Position numbers and translations under genes: made by a program. Below are positions 47,286 through 55,327 of a stretch of DNA of 64,000 nt, piece after piece (position 1 is the first letter of the stretch; each line of letters starts with the position of its first letter). The notes under the pieces were generated by a model. The model was not told the origin of the DNA and made no database searches. It saw only the letters and a list, made by a program, of their open reading frames with translations. This stretch comes from Bifidobacterium mizhiense (GTDB lineage Bacteria; Actinomycetota; Actinomycetes; Actinomycetales; Bifidobacteriaceae): NCBI RefSeq assembly GCF_020884755.1, contig NZ_BPWE01000001.1:682001-746000 (forward strand), in the 5' to 3' direction.

Positions 47286-48632
47286 TCAGAAGCTATCGAG
47301 CAGGCGATCGATTTCCTCGAAGTGCTTGACCTCAGGACGCCAGACCGGCTTGCCACGAACAATGACCAGCTTGGGATCAGCCAGGGTCCGCACATTCTTG
47401 GCAGGGTCCTCGTCAAGGACGATCAGATCCGCATCCTTGCCCGTGTCGACCGAGCCAGTGACATTGTCGAAGCCCAGGTTTCGGGCATTGACCTGGGTGG
47501 CGGCGTGGAAGGCCTGTGCCGGAGTGAAGTCCGCGTACCGCACCAGATAGTCAAGCTCTCGCCAAGTGCCGTACTGGGGCACGAAGGTCATGCCGGTGTC
47601 GGTGCCAACGCCGACGGCAATGCCGTTCTCATGAGCCTGCTTGGCGCTCTTGACCATGCCGTCGACGACCAGCTCGGAGTTGCCACGAACTATGTCGCTG
47701 ATTCCCAGCTCCTGCTGGCTGATCTTGACCAACGGCAACCCGGCGGACAGCGTGGGGTCCAAAGCCGAGAAGCCGCGAAGCGAGCGCGGATTGTCAAGGA
47801 AGAGCCCGATCATCTCGTCATCCAGAGCACTGCCATGCTCAATGGTATCCACGCCTGCCTTGAGGGCGGCCTTGACTCCTTCCGGGCTCTGAGCATGCGC
47901 AGCAACGAGCACACCAAACTCATGAGCCTCATCGCAGACGGCGGCCATTTCCTCCTCGGTCATCTGCGGGCTGCCGGCCTCGCCAAGCTTGGTGGCATCG
48001 GTCACACCACCGGTCGCAGCCACCTTGATGGCATTGACCCCATGGTCCAGGTTCTCCCTGGTCCGGCGCCTTGCCTCTTCGGGAGAGGAGCAGGACAGGG
48101 CGATGAAGGGATCGCCATGCCCTCCAGGGATTGCCAGGAGCGGACCCGCAGCCAGCATGCGCGGGCCGGTCAGCTCGTCTGCATCAATCTTGTCACGCAG
48201 ACGAACCGCCTCATAGCCCACATCACCCAGGGTACGAATGGTCGTCACGCCCGAGTTCAACAGCGTGGAGACATTGCCCTTGATCCTGGCATCCATAAGG
48301 ACTTTGCCGGCGGGGCTGTGCACCACTTTCAAAGCAGCGTCGACCACACGTGGCGACAGATCTGTACCACCAGACAGGGGCTTGCCATCAGCAAAGAGAT
48401 GGGTATGGGCATTGATGAGTCCAGGTGCCACGAACTTGCCTGTAGCGTTGATCCGGTGATATCCGGAAGGCACGTAGGCCAGCGGGGTCGGGCAGACCTG
48501 TTCTATCCGGCCGTCCGTGGACACCAGAACAGACATATCCTTCTGGACCGTGCCTTGTTCATCACCGGTCGCGATACTGGCATGCTCGAGCACAAACGGC
48601 TCGCGCTCTTTCCTGCCTTGAAGACGCCCCAT
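47286..48632 (-). CDS. Metal-dependent amidohydrolase
   Basis: Amidohydrolase-superfamily enzyme of 448 aa, imidazolonepropionase/prolidase-like group. It shows the HxH metal motif in APGLINAHTHLF, a middle metal region VAATGGVTDAT, later histidines in VLVAAHAQSPEGVKAALKAGVDTIEHG, and the catalytic aspartate in VGVGTDTGM. Family members hydrolyse cyclic amides or X-Pro dipeptides. A GntR gene lies upstream on the same strand, 235 nt away, and could control it. I chose ATG 48632 for its closeness to the family N terminus and an upstream GGCAGG; an in-frame ATG at 48704 is the alternative. Substrate unknown. Confidence 0.82.
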   Translation of the reverse strand: MGRLQGRKEREPFVLEHASIATGDEQGTVQKDMSVLVSTDGRIEQVCPTPLAYVPSGYHRINATGKFVAPGLINAHTHLFADGKPLSGGTDLSPRVVDAALKVVHSPAGKVLMDARIKGNVSTLLNSGVTTIRTLGDVGYEAVRLRDKIDADELTGPRMLAAGPLLAIPGGHGDPFIALSCSSPEEARRRTRENLDHGVNAIKVAATGGVTDATKLGEAGSPQMTEEEMAAVCDEAHEFGVLVAAHAQSPEGVKAALKAGVDTIEHGSALDDEMIGLFLDNPRSLRGFSALDPTLSAGLPLVKISQQELGISDIVRGNSELVVDGMVKSAKQAHENGIAVGVGTDTGMTFVPQYGTWRELDYLVRYADFTPAQAFHAATQVNARNLGFDNVTGSVDTGKDADLIVLDEDPAKNVRTLADPKLVIVRGKPVWRPEVKHFEEIDRLLDSF

Positions 48633-48867
48633 GGTCGTACCTGCCTTCCCATCTCCGATGCACTCATTACGAGAAATCGGGCATATATGGTCAATCATAT
48701 CCATGGCGGGGTGAACCGTTCAAGCGCGACAAGCATGACACATAGACAGGAACCGGACCGAAATTTTCGAGCACCGACATGAAAGGTCATCCAAAGGCCG
48801 ACAAACATTCAAAGTCATTGCCAGATGCCGTTGCCGGCCTCCCGGAGCAGACAACATTACCTGGAGA

Positions 48868-49599
48868 TTACCTGGAGTCCGGCACGCCGTTGATGACGAA
48901 CTCTATTTCGGAATATGCAGGCGGTTGGAGCGCCACACCGAATGCCACCACCGAGCCGAATCCGTCGAAGACGGTGGAGTCCATGGCCAGCACGGGTCGA
49001 CCCTTGTCCACATGAAAGTACCCGGCGATCCGTGAATCGACATTCTCGATGCGAACTACAACCTCATTCCTGGCGAGTCTGACATCGTATCGACCTTCGA
49101 TGAAGTCATAGAGGGATCCATTGGAGAAATCATGCTCAAGTATCTCCGGAAACTGGGCATTCGGCAGGTAGGTGCAGACATATTGCTGCAGGTCGCCATT
49201 GACATAGCGCAGTCGCTCCAGCTCGATCAGGTCCGCATCAGCCTCTAGACCCAGCTTTGATGCAATATCGGCATTCTTGACGATCCTGTCACCCAGTACC
49301 CGGGTCTTGACCGTTCTGCCCAGATCATGCTGCTGGCGCCAGAATCCTCTGATGCGGCCGTTGATCACCTCGCGGGAGGAAGCAGGCGACTTCAGCTTGA
49401 AGGTTCCCTTGCCCTGGCTGCGAACGATCAGCCCCTCTCGAATCAGATCTTCTATGGCATGGCGAACCGTGATGCGACTGACCTTGTAGCGTGCACAAAG
49501 CTGGGACTCAGTAGGTAGCTGCGCCCCTTCCTTCATCCGTTTGACGCTTCCGCGCAAATGGTCTCGTACGGACACATACTTGGGAATTCCATCTACCAT
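48868..49599 (-). CDS. GntR-family (HutC/UTRA) regulator
   Basis: GntR regulator of 243 aa: winged helix LPTESQLCARYKVSRITVRHAIEDLIREGLIVRSQGKGTF (residues ~28-67) and a UTRA ligand domain (~85-240) with ELERLRYVNGDLQQYVCTYLPN and VRIENVDSRIAGYFHVDKGRPVLAMDSTVFDGFGSVVAFGV. HutC-type members bind sugar phosphates or amino-acid derivatives. It lies between a PTS EIIA-B-C operon upstream and an amidohydrolase gene downstream, all on one strand, so it is a candidate regulator of either. Confidence 0.9.
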   Translation of the reverse strand: MVDGIPKYVSVRDHLRGSVKRMKEGAQLPTESQLCARYKVSRITVRHAIEDLIREGLIVRSQGKGTFKLKSPASSREVINGRIRGFWRQQHDLGRTVKTRVLGDRIVKNADIASKLGLEADADLIELERLRYVNGDLQQYVCTYLPNAQFPEILEHDFSNGSLYDFIEGRYDVRLARNEVVVRIENVDSRIAGYFHVDKGRPVLAMDSTVFDGFGSVVAFGVALQPPAYSEIEFVINGVPDSR

Positions 49600-49751
49600 T
49601 GCAAAACCGACCCACCTGATATTTCCTTGCTTTCATGAATCGAAATCCCGCAGCCTGTGCCGATCGAGACTTGCTTCATTCCATGATTGCAGAAGCCCCT
49701 CGTCTCTGCTCTGAACAGGGCCCAAGCTGAAATATTCTCCAGCAGTGAACA

Positions 49752-49793
49752 GGTCATGGAACTGGTATCGAAAAGTCCGCTAGTCCCATGACC
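49752..49793. terminator. Inverted repeat after the first PTS operon, possible terminator
   Basis: An 8-bp perfect repeat GGTCATGG / CCATGACC with an inner ACT/AGT pair lies ~50 nt beyond the EIIC stop. No T run follows on the minus strand, so it could equally be a protein-binding site upstream of the GntR gene. Confidence 0.4.
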
Positions 49794-49842
49794 CCTCCCA
49801 TCGTCGCCCTTGTCACCTTCAGATGAGACAGAGGCTTCTTAT

Positions 49843-51249
49843 TCAGGCGACGGCTTCGGCCTTGTCGGACGTATCAGCCGCAGCAGCAATAGCCCTCTTG
49901 CGCTTGTTCATGAAGTAGGAAACCACATAGACCAGGATCAGCACAACAATGATCCCCACGATGATCGCAATCTGACCGCCGGCCTTGTTTAGGTAGCCCA
50001 GGAAGATGCCGGCCACGCCGAAATCGGCATCCGAGTAAGTAGCGGCACCTTTGCCCACAGAGCCCAGCACCGGCAGAAGCAAGAGTGGCAGGAAGGTGAT
50101 GGCCAGGCCGTTGACAAAGGAACCGAGAATGGCTCCACGCCGACCGCCCGCGCCGTTACCGATCACGCCTGTAGCACCACCGGTCATGAAGTGGGCCACG
50201 ACACCGGGAATGATGACGGTGGTGCCGGCCAGGGCCATGATGGCCATGCCGACGATGCCACCGACAAAGCTGGAAAGGAACCCAATCAGAACGGCGTTAG
50301 GAGCGAAGGTGAAGGTGACAGGGACGTCCAGTGCAGGCTTGGCATTCTTGACCAGGTGCTCGCTGATGCCCTTGAAAGCAGGAACGATCTCGCCCAGAAC
50401 CACACGAACACCTGCCAGAATGATGTAGACGCCGGCAGAGAAAGTAGCGGCCTGCAAGACCACATAGACGATGAAGTTTTGTCCGTCACTGAGCTTGCTC
50501 TCGATATAGCCGGGACCGGCAAAGAGCGCTACGATGACATAGATTACAGCCATAGACAGGGCCACGATGACCGTTGTATCGCGCAGAAAGCCCAGGTTCT
50601 TGGGGAAGTTGATATCCTCAGTTGATTTAGATGGATGCTTCTTGCTGCGGGTGAGCATAGCCACCAGACCGCCCAAGGCAATGCCTGAGCCGCCGGTGTG
50701 GCCCAAGGCCACATCATCGGTACCAGTGACCTTCTTCATGAAAGGCTGCACGACTGCTGGCGAAAGGGTCACAACCAGGCCCTGAGCGATTGAGCCCCAG
50801 AGCAGGGTCTGCCAGGTGGAGAATCCGGCCGCCACGAAGATGACAGTTATCATCGTGGCCATGTAGAAGGCCACGTGTCCTGACAAGTACACATATTTGA
50901 AATATGAGGTTGCCGAAAGAAGGACATTGACAATCATTCCAAAGAAGAAGATGAGCGCAGCCACAGACCCGTACTTGACCAGGACCGTGCCGACGATGGC
51001 CTCGTTGTTGGGGACGACGCCCTGGACGTGGAAGGCGTGCTGGAACATATCCCCAAAGGGAGTCAATGCGTTCGTCACCACGCCTGCACCGGCGGCCAGA
51101 ACCAGGAAGCCTACGAAGGTCCGTATGGTTCCTTTCATGACGTCCGTAGCAGACTTGCGCTGCAGGGCCAGACCGATCAGGGAGATCAGCGCGACGATGA
51201 CGGAAGGCTGTCGGAAGATGTCCAAAAGGACTTTTAACGCACCGTTCAT
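49843..51249 (-). CDS. PTS EIIC component, UlaA/SgaT (ascorbate-type) family
   Basis: Sugar-transporting membrane component of 468 aa with 10-11 helices. UlaA-family segments are clear: an N-terminal VIVALISLIGLALQRKSATDVMKGTIRTFVGFLVLAAGAGVVTNAL, GHTGGSGIALGG, STEDINFPKNLGFLRD, and VILAGVRVVLGEIVPAFKGISEHLV. A short charged tail ends the protein. It overlaps the EIIB gene by 4 nt in an A-B-C operon. UlaA relatives import ascorbate or other polyols, so the exact sugar is uncertain. It needs the EI and HPr encoded ~9 kb away. Confidence 0.88.
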   Translation of the reverse strand: MNGALKVLLDIFRQPSVIVALISLIGLALQRKSATDVMKGTIRTFVGFLVLAAGAGVVTNALTPFGDMFQHAFHVQGVVPNNEAIVGTVLVKYGSVAALIFFFGMIVNVLLSATSYFKYVYLSGHVAFYMATMITVIFVAAGFSTWQTLLWGSIAQGLVVTLSPAVVQPFMKKVTGTDDVALGHTGGSGIALGGLVAMLTRSKKHPSKSTEDINFPKNLGFLRDTTVIVALSMAVIYVIVALFAGPGYIESKLSDGQNFIVYVVLQAATFSAGVYIILAGVRVVLGEIVPAFKGISEHLVKNAKPALDVPVTFTFAPNAVLIGFLSSFVGGIVGMAIMALAGTTVIIPGVVAHFMTGGATGVIGNGAGGRRGAILGSFVNGLAITFLPLLLLPVLGSVGKGAATYSDADFGVAGIFLGYLNKAGGQIAIIVGIIVVLILVYVVSYFMNKRKRAIAAAADTSDKAEAVA

Positions 51250-51551
51250 GCCGCCTGCCCTCCTTGGGGAACATCCATACCGTGGCGCTTCAGAGCCTCG
51301 GCCAGTTTTTCTTTGATCTCATTCATATCGATCAGGCTGTTCAGAACAACCACGTCTCCCAGATCCTTGGCAGCATCAGCGATGTCACGCCCGACAAAAA
51401 TAACATCGGCATCGCCCTTGTTAACAGAGCCCAAATCGCTATGGTCGGTCTCGACACCGGTCACACCAAGCTCTTTCAAGGCCTTGTCAATGTTGAGCTG
51501 GGTGATGAAGCTCGACCCCAGTCCAGTGCTGCAAACCGTCAGAATCTTCAT
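51246..51551 (-). CDS. PTS EIIB component, UlaB-like
   Basis: Cytoplasmic phosphotransfer protein of 101 aa. The phospho-cysteine lies in the N-terminal loop MKILTVCSTGLGSSF (Cys7), typical of the lactose/ascorbate EIIB fold. It receives phosphate from the upstream EIIA and passes it to sugar moved by the EIIC. The gene overlaps EIIC by 4 nt and follows EIIA by 5 nt. Confidence 0.92.
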   Translation of the reverse strand: MKILTVCSTGLGSSFITQLNIDKALKELGVTGVETDHSDLGSVNKGDADVIFVGRDIADAAKDLGDVVVLNSLIDMNEIKEKLAEALKRHGMDVPQGGQAA

Positions 51552-51556
51552 ATTGA

Positions 51557-52006
51557 TTACCTTTCTTCCTTGAGGATCGTCCTCAATTCCTCAACGTTCG
51601 CGGCCTTGCCCAGCCGTTCCTGATTCTTGCCGTCACTCAGGAAGGTCGCCAGCGATTGCATCAGGCTTAAATGGCTGTTCGAGTCCTGCGCGGCCAGGCA
51701 GAAGAACGTGCTGATTGGGTGGTCCTGCGAATCGGCCAGCAGAAAGGGCCTGCCAACCTTCAGCACCGATAGGGATGTGGTCACCACGCCTGCCTCTGGC
51801 CTGGCGTGGGCCATGGCGATGCCTTGACCCAGATCAATATAGGTGCCGCCTGGTTTGCGTATCGAAGCCTTGATGGCCTCGACATAGGAGGGCTTGATCC
51901 TCCCCAACTCAACCAGCGGAGCGGTGACCACATCCACTGCTTCCACCCAATCGGCCACGCCGTCCCTGTACATGACGGTGCCTTCCGGGAAATACTCGTC
52001 CAGCAA
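51557..52006 (-). CDS. PTS EIIA component (mannitol/fructose type)
   Basis: EIIA of the fructose/mannitol/ascorbate fold, 149 aa. The phospho-histidine is in the conserved IAMAHARPEAGV (His67). The start is a TTG at 52006: it follows AGGAGG closely (4 nt), gives a family-sized protein, and lies downstream of the predicted transcription start. In-frame ATGs at 52021 and 52105 lack ribosome sites, and the second lies upstream of the predicted transcript start. It is the first gene of the EIIA-EIIB-EIIC operon. Confidence 0.82.
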   Translation of the reverse strand: MLDEYFPEGTVMYRDGVADWVEAVDVVTAPLVELGRIKPSYVEAIKASIRKPGGTYIDLGQGIAMAHARPEAGVVTTSLSVLKVGRPFLLADSQDHPISTFFCLAAQDSNSHLSLMQSLATFLSDGKNQERLGKAANVEELRTILKEER

Positions 52007-52107
52007 TTTGCCTCCTCGCATACGATGAAGCTCATCCGCTTCGTAGCGAATGTTCGCGGGAGGGTGGATGCCTCCCCACGGAATCTTCAACCTCGAATTC
52101 CGCAAAC

Positions 52108-52136
52108 ATTATAACAACATGACAATATGATGTCTA
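52108..52136 (-). promoter_or_regulatory. Promoter of the first PTS EIIA-B-C operon
   Basis: On the minus strand, -35 TAGACA (52131-52136) and a perfect -10 TATAAT (52108-52113) have a 17-nt spacer. Transcription would begin near 52101, ~95 nt before the TTG start. Confidence 0.75.
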
Positions 52137-52162
52137 TACTTGCGTGTTCAACTGCCGGATCC

Positions 52163-52184
52163 CGGGCCTCCGAAAGGAAGCCCG
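52163..52184 (-). terminator. Possible terminator hairpin after the aquaglyceroporin gene
   Basis: Hairpin CGGGCCTCC / GGAAGCCCG with one mismatch and a 4-nt loop lies 23 nt beyond the stop. No T run follows. Confidence 0.4.
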
Positions 52185-52206
52185 AGACCCTGAAGCTACC
52201 TGTTGA

Positions 52207-52941
52207 TCAGGCGGCGAAGAGGACCTTGAACATCACGGCTCCGACAATGGCACCAATGATGGGTGCCACCACTGGAATCCAAGCCTCGCCCCAGCGTGAG
52301 TCCCCCTTGTTGGGTACGGGCAAAATCCAGTGCAGGAAACGCGGCACCAGGTCACGTGCAGGATTCAAGCCAGGGCCGGTGGGACCGCCCAGAGAGGTGA
52401 CCAGCCCCCAGACGATCAAGCCAACAACGATGGAGGCAGCAGCCAACCCCTTAGACCCCCATGGGCCCTGCAGGCAGCAGAGGGCTCCCAAGACCAGCAC
52501 CAGCGTGCCAAAGAACTCATTGATGAAGTAGTTGACCAGCGAACCCGAGGCGTCGGTGGTGCAGAAGGTGCCCAAAATCGGCAAAGGGTCTTTGGTCATG
52601 CGGTAGTGCGGGAAGTAGCAGGCATAGACGACCAGCTGACCCAGGGCCGCTCCGACCAGCTGCGCCAGAATATAAGGCAGAACCAGGCTCCAGGGGAAGA
52701 TACCGATGACGGCCTGTCCCAGAGTCATGGCCGGGTTGATGTGAGCTCCTGATACCCCGCCGAACATGAGCACGGGAAACATGACTCCGAAGCCATATCC
52801 CATAGCGATAGTCAGCCAGCCTGAATGGTGGCCCTTGGTGCCCTCCAGATCCACGTCGGCAACGGCACCGTTGCCGAAGATCATCAATATGGCGGTGCCG
52901 ACACATTCTGCGGCCAGCTTGGTCATAAGCGAATATTCCAT
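52207..52941 (-). CDS. Aquaglyceroporin (MIP family, GlpF-like)
   Basis: Channel protein of 244 aa with six membrane helices and two half-helices carrying the NPA boxes: GAHINPAMT (first repeat) and GLNPARDLVPR (second). The aspartate after the second NPAR marks glycerol facilitators rather than pure water channels. No glycerol kinase lies next to it. The start ATG at 52941 follows AAGGG closely. Further upstream the frame stays open, but no ribosome site supports a longer form. Confidence 0.92.
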   Translation of the reverse strand: MEYSLMTKLAAECVGTAILMIFGNGAVADVDLEGTKGHHSGWLTIAMGYGFGVMFPVLMFGGVSGAHINPAMTLGQAVIGIFPWSLVLPYILAQLVGAALGQLVVYACYFPHYRMTKDPLPILGTFCTTDASGSLVNYFINEFFGTLVLVLGALCCLQGPWGSKGLAAASIVVGLIVWGLVTSLGGPTGPGLNPARDLVPRFLHWILPVPNKGDSRWGEAWIPVVAPIIGAIVGAVMFKVLFAA

Positions 52942-53556
52942 TCGACCCTTCACCCCTCTCTCAATGCCGCCGTGGCACCCCGTTCCCCAACCGGTCATAC
53001 AGGGGCCAAGACATGGGCATCATTCAATAAAAACAGGTGATGGCACTAGGCCGAGAAGCGCTCATGATCTCCATTGATTCAGGTGATTCATTGAAATCCG
53101 ATATAGCGCCAGCCCCAACCGCGTGTCACCATCAACACGACTGCACTTCAACCGGCACCCGTATTTTATCCCACCCACTACAGATCATGGCGCATTGAGA
53201 ACCATGTATAGATTCCACGTCCCAGACAGATTTCACACTCTTGGCAGTTTTTCGAAGCCGCTCCCGCACGCCGGCACATCTGCCTGCTTGATTCGTAAGC
53301 ACAAGATTCGCATGCTCTTCTACAGGTCAGGAATGACCGACTGCTGTGCAGGCTTCCATACAAGCAGGCAGGGAATGTCACGCCAGAGCTGAGATCAGTG
53401 GCCGAGGAAAACAACGGGCAGGAGATTTGAGAAACACGCTCAATGATTAGCAGACAGATCTTGCACCCTGCCTCGGCGGAACCTTTCTTTGTCTGGGACT
53501 TTTGTCACACAAATATCCAACAAATTCGATTCTCGCTTGGATTCACGGGACATACA
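52942..53556. other. Long intergenic region between glpF-like gene and tRNA-Lys
   Basis: No credible gene; the short frames here show no coding character. It contains a direct repeat TGATTCA-gg-TGATTCA (53075-53090) ~135 bp before the aquaglyceroporin start, which could bind a regulator. It also has a set of nested short complementary segments at 53401-53477 (GCCGAGG with CCTCGGC outermost, TTGAG/CTCAA innermost) that could fold into an RNA. No promoter for such an RNA is evident. Confidence 0.4.
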
Positions 53557-53589
53557 AAAGCCCAGCAACCGTTGCGATTGCTGGGCTTT
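53557..53589 (-). terminator. Terminator of tRNA-Lys
   Basis: A 12-bp perfect stem AAAGCCCAGCAA / TTGCTGGGCTTT with a 9-nt loop lies just downstream of the tRNA. On the minus strand it ends in TTTT. Confidence 0.9.
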
Positions 53590-53596
53590 GACTCTG

Positions 53597-53670
53597 TGCC
53601 CCCACGGGGGCTCGAACCCCGGACACGCTGATTAAGAGTCAGCTGCTCTAGCCAACTGAGCTATAGGGGC
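53597..53670 (-). tRNA. tRNA-Lys (anticodon CUU)
   Basis: A 74-nt tRNA on the minus strand. The acceptor stem is GCCCCTA paired with TGGGGGC plus discriminator A. The D arm is AGCTCAGTTGGCTAGAGC, the anticodon loop reads CTCTTAA (anticodon CTT), and the T arm contains GGTTCGAGCC. CCA is not encoded. It is flanked by its own promoter and terminator. Confidence 0.95.
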
Positions 53671-53696
53671 AGGGCACTTTCAAGAGCCAAGTAGAT

Positions 53697-53724
53697 ACTA
53701 TACACGGTTTCTGCAGACCCGCAA
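53697..53724 (-). promoter_or_regulatory. Promoter of tRNA-Lys
   Basis: On the minus strand, -35 TTGCGG (53719-53724), spacer 16 nt, -10 TATAGT (53697-53702), with the tRNA 5' end 26 nt downstream of the -10. The -35 overlaps the loop and stem of the terminator-like hairpin after fhs. Confidence 0.6.
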
Positions 53725-53749
53725 CACGGCGCGTCACAGGTCTGCAGAA
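53709..53749 (-). terminator. Terminator hairpin after fhs
   Basis: An 11-bp perfect stem TTCTGCAGACC / GGTCTGCAGAA with a 19-nt loop begins 17 nt after the fhs stop. There is no T run. Confidence 0.6.
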
Positions 53750-53765
53750 TCCATGCATAGCCCGC

Positions 53766-55286
53766 TCAGACGATCTTGGGCATGGGCGTGGTCAGGGAGG
53801 TGGTCAGGTTCACCTGCAGGAGACCGGCCCCCGTATGGGCCTCGACCTTCTTCAGAGTGACTGTGCGCTTGTCCTGGTCGGCCCGGTCATCGTCGGTCAT
53901 GGTAGCCGGCGACTTGACCGCCACCACCACCAGATCCTCGAGGGAGATGCCTGCCTTGTTGCAGAGGTCGGAGGCCGCCTGGAGACTGTCCTGGAAGCCC
54001 TCACGCTCAATAACCCGATCAGCCGGCACGCCGTAGGCGCTCTGGGCGATCCAGCGAATCCGGTCCGGCACGGACATATCATGCAGGCTGGCTGTATCCG
54101 CCTGGGCCTTCGCGGGCTCCTGCAGGGCCTTGATCAGATCGTCCAGCTGAGGCTCAAGGGCCTTGCCTCCGTCACGGAAGAGGTTGCCCGCAATGGGCCT
54201 GCGGAAGCCCAGACCGTCGGCGGTCTCCCGTAAGGAATCCACCTGGTCGTCCTCGCCCTCCCAAAGGTTGATCAGTGGGAAAGTGGGGATGCCCAGTCCC
54301 TCCAGACGATGCACGTGGAAGGGATAGCGCCAGCTAAGCTTGGGATCGTCCCGCCAAGTGGTGGCACGGGTGACGATCACCGCGGCGGCAGGCCACTGGG
54401 CCCCATACTCACGGGCTGCGATGTCCAGCCACTTCTGGGCACCGGCATCAGCTCCATAGCCCGCCTCGACGACGACCACGTCGTGCCGGGCGCAGGCCAT
54501 CTCCACGGACACCAGGCTGGGGATGCCGATGGAGACGTTGGCGAAAGGCCCGCCATGCACATATACCGGTGAACCCTCCAGGGTCTGAGTGAAGGCAGGC
54601 TTGACCGCATCGGTCAGGATGCCGGTGATCCGCCACAGTTCCACAAACTCACCAAAGGTGACCGGGCGACCGTCCAGGGTCCCCGCGACCATGGCTGCCA
54701 CACGCCGTTCGATCTCCTCCATGCTCCGGGAGAGCACGACGATCTGCATGAGCTCGCAGGTTGGCGTCAGCACGGTCCGCTCGGGCAGATCGCCCTTGCC
54801 TCGGTCCACGGTGATCTGACGCAAGGACCGTGAAGGCACCTCACTGACCCGGGGCACCAGGACGGTGTCCAGCCGGCCCTCGTCCACAGCCTTCTCGGCA
54901 AAGGAGACCAACAGGTTCTGTGCGGATTCGATGGCCGCCATCTCCCCGCACAAACCCCAGTCCACCAGCTCAGGATGCGTCAGCGAAGACTTGCCACCAC
55001 CGGAGGCGCCACCCTTGGACCCGGCTGCGGTAATGCCCATGCTGGGTTGACGCAGGACGGCTGCGGCATCTACTCCCTGGGCGCGCAAGGCGTCAATCAG
55101 GGCGATGGTAGTCGTGGTCTTGCCCTCACCACGTGATGCCTTGAGCGGGGTATCTGCGGTGACTAGCAGCACCCGGCCATGCTTGCGCGGCATATCCGGA
55201 TGCTCCTGCAGATCCTTCAAGTAGCCGAAGGCATCGATCTTGTCAAACAGGCCGTATGGCCTGACGTAATCGTCGAAGTCGGTCAT
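53766..55286 (-). CDS. fhs: Formate-tetrahydrofolate ligase
   Basis: ATP-dependent enzyme of 506 aa making 10-formyl-THF from formate, which feeds purine synthesis and fMet-tRNA. It has the P-loop SRGEGKTTTTIAL (~52-64), RQPSMGITAAGSKGGASGGGKSS (the substrate loop, usually LREPSLGP), HGGPFANVSIG and VRALK-type region replaced by AGYGADAGAQKWLDI. The protein is somewhat shorter than the ~555-residue family norm. The ribosome site AAGGAG is 7 nt before the ATG. It is upstream of tRNA-Lys and downstream of the dipeptidase on the same strand (gap 41 nt). Confidence 0.93.
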   Translation of the reverse strand: MTDFDDYVRPYGLFDKIDAFGYLKDLQEHPDMPRKHGRVLLVTADTPLKASRGEGKTTTTIALIDALRAQGVDAAAVLRQPSMGITAAGSKGGASGGGKSSLTHPELVDWGLCGEMAAIESAQNLLVSFAEKAVDEGRLDTVLVPRVSEVPSRSLRQITVDRGKGDLPERTVLTPTCELMQIVVLSRSMEEIERRVAAMVAGTLDGRPVTFGEFVELWRITGILTDAVKPAFTQTLEGSPVYVHGGPFANVSIGIPSLVSVEMACARHDVVVVEAGYGADAGAQKWLDIAAREYGAQWPAAAVIVTRATTWRDDPKLSWRYPFHVHRLEGLGIPTFPLINLWEGEDDQVDSLRETADGLGFRRPIAGNLFRDGGKALEPQLDDLIKALQEPAKAQADTASLHDMSVPDRIRWIAQSAYGVPADRVIEREGFQDSLQAASDLCNKAGISLEDLVVVAVKSPATMTDDDRADQDKRTVTLKKVEAHTGAGLLQVNLTTSLTTPMPKIV

Positions 55287-55327
55287 GGGGCTCTCCTTTT
55301 TTTGCGGTCCTTGTAGATTCGGATGGC

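Noticed and set aside
47322-48782. Long open frame antisense to the amidohydrolase
   Set aside because: Shadow of the amidohydrolase, which has its metal motifs and a terminator.
49752-49793. Firm terminator call for the inverted repeat after the first EIIC gene
   Set aside because: No T run follows; it could be an operator instead, so it is listed only with low confidence.
53123-53392. Short plus-strand frame (89 codons) between the aquaglyceroporin gene and tRNA-Lys
   Set aside because: No ribosome site, no domain, composition unlike a protein; treated as non-coding.
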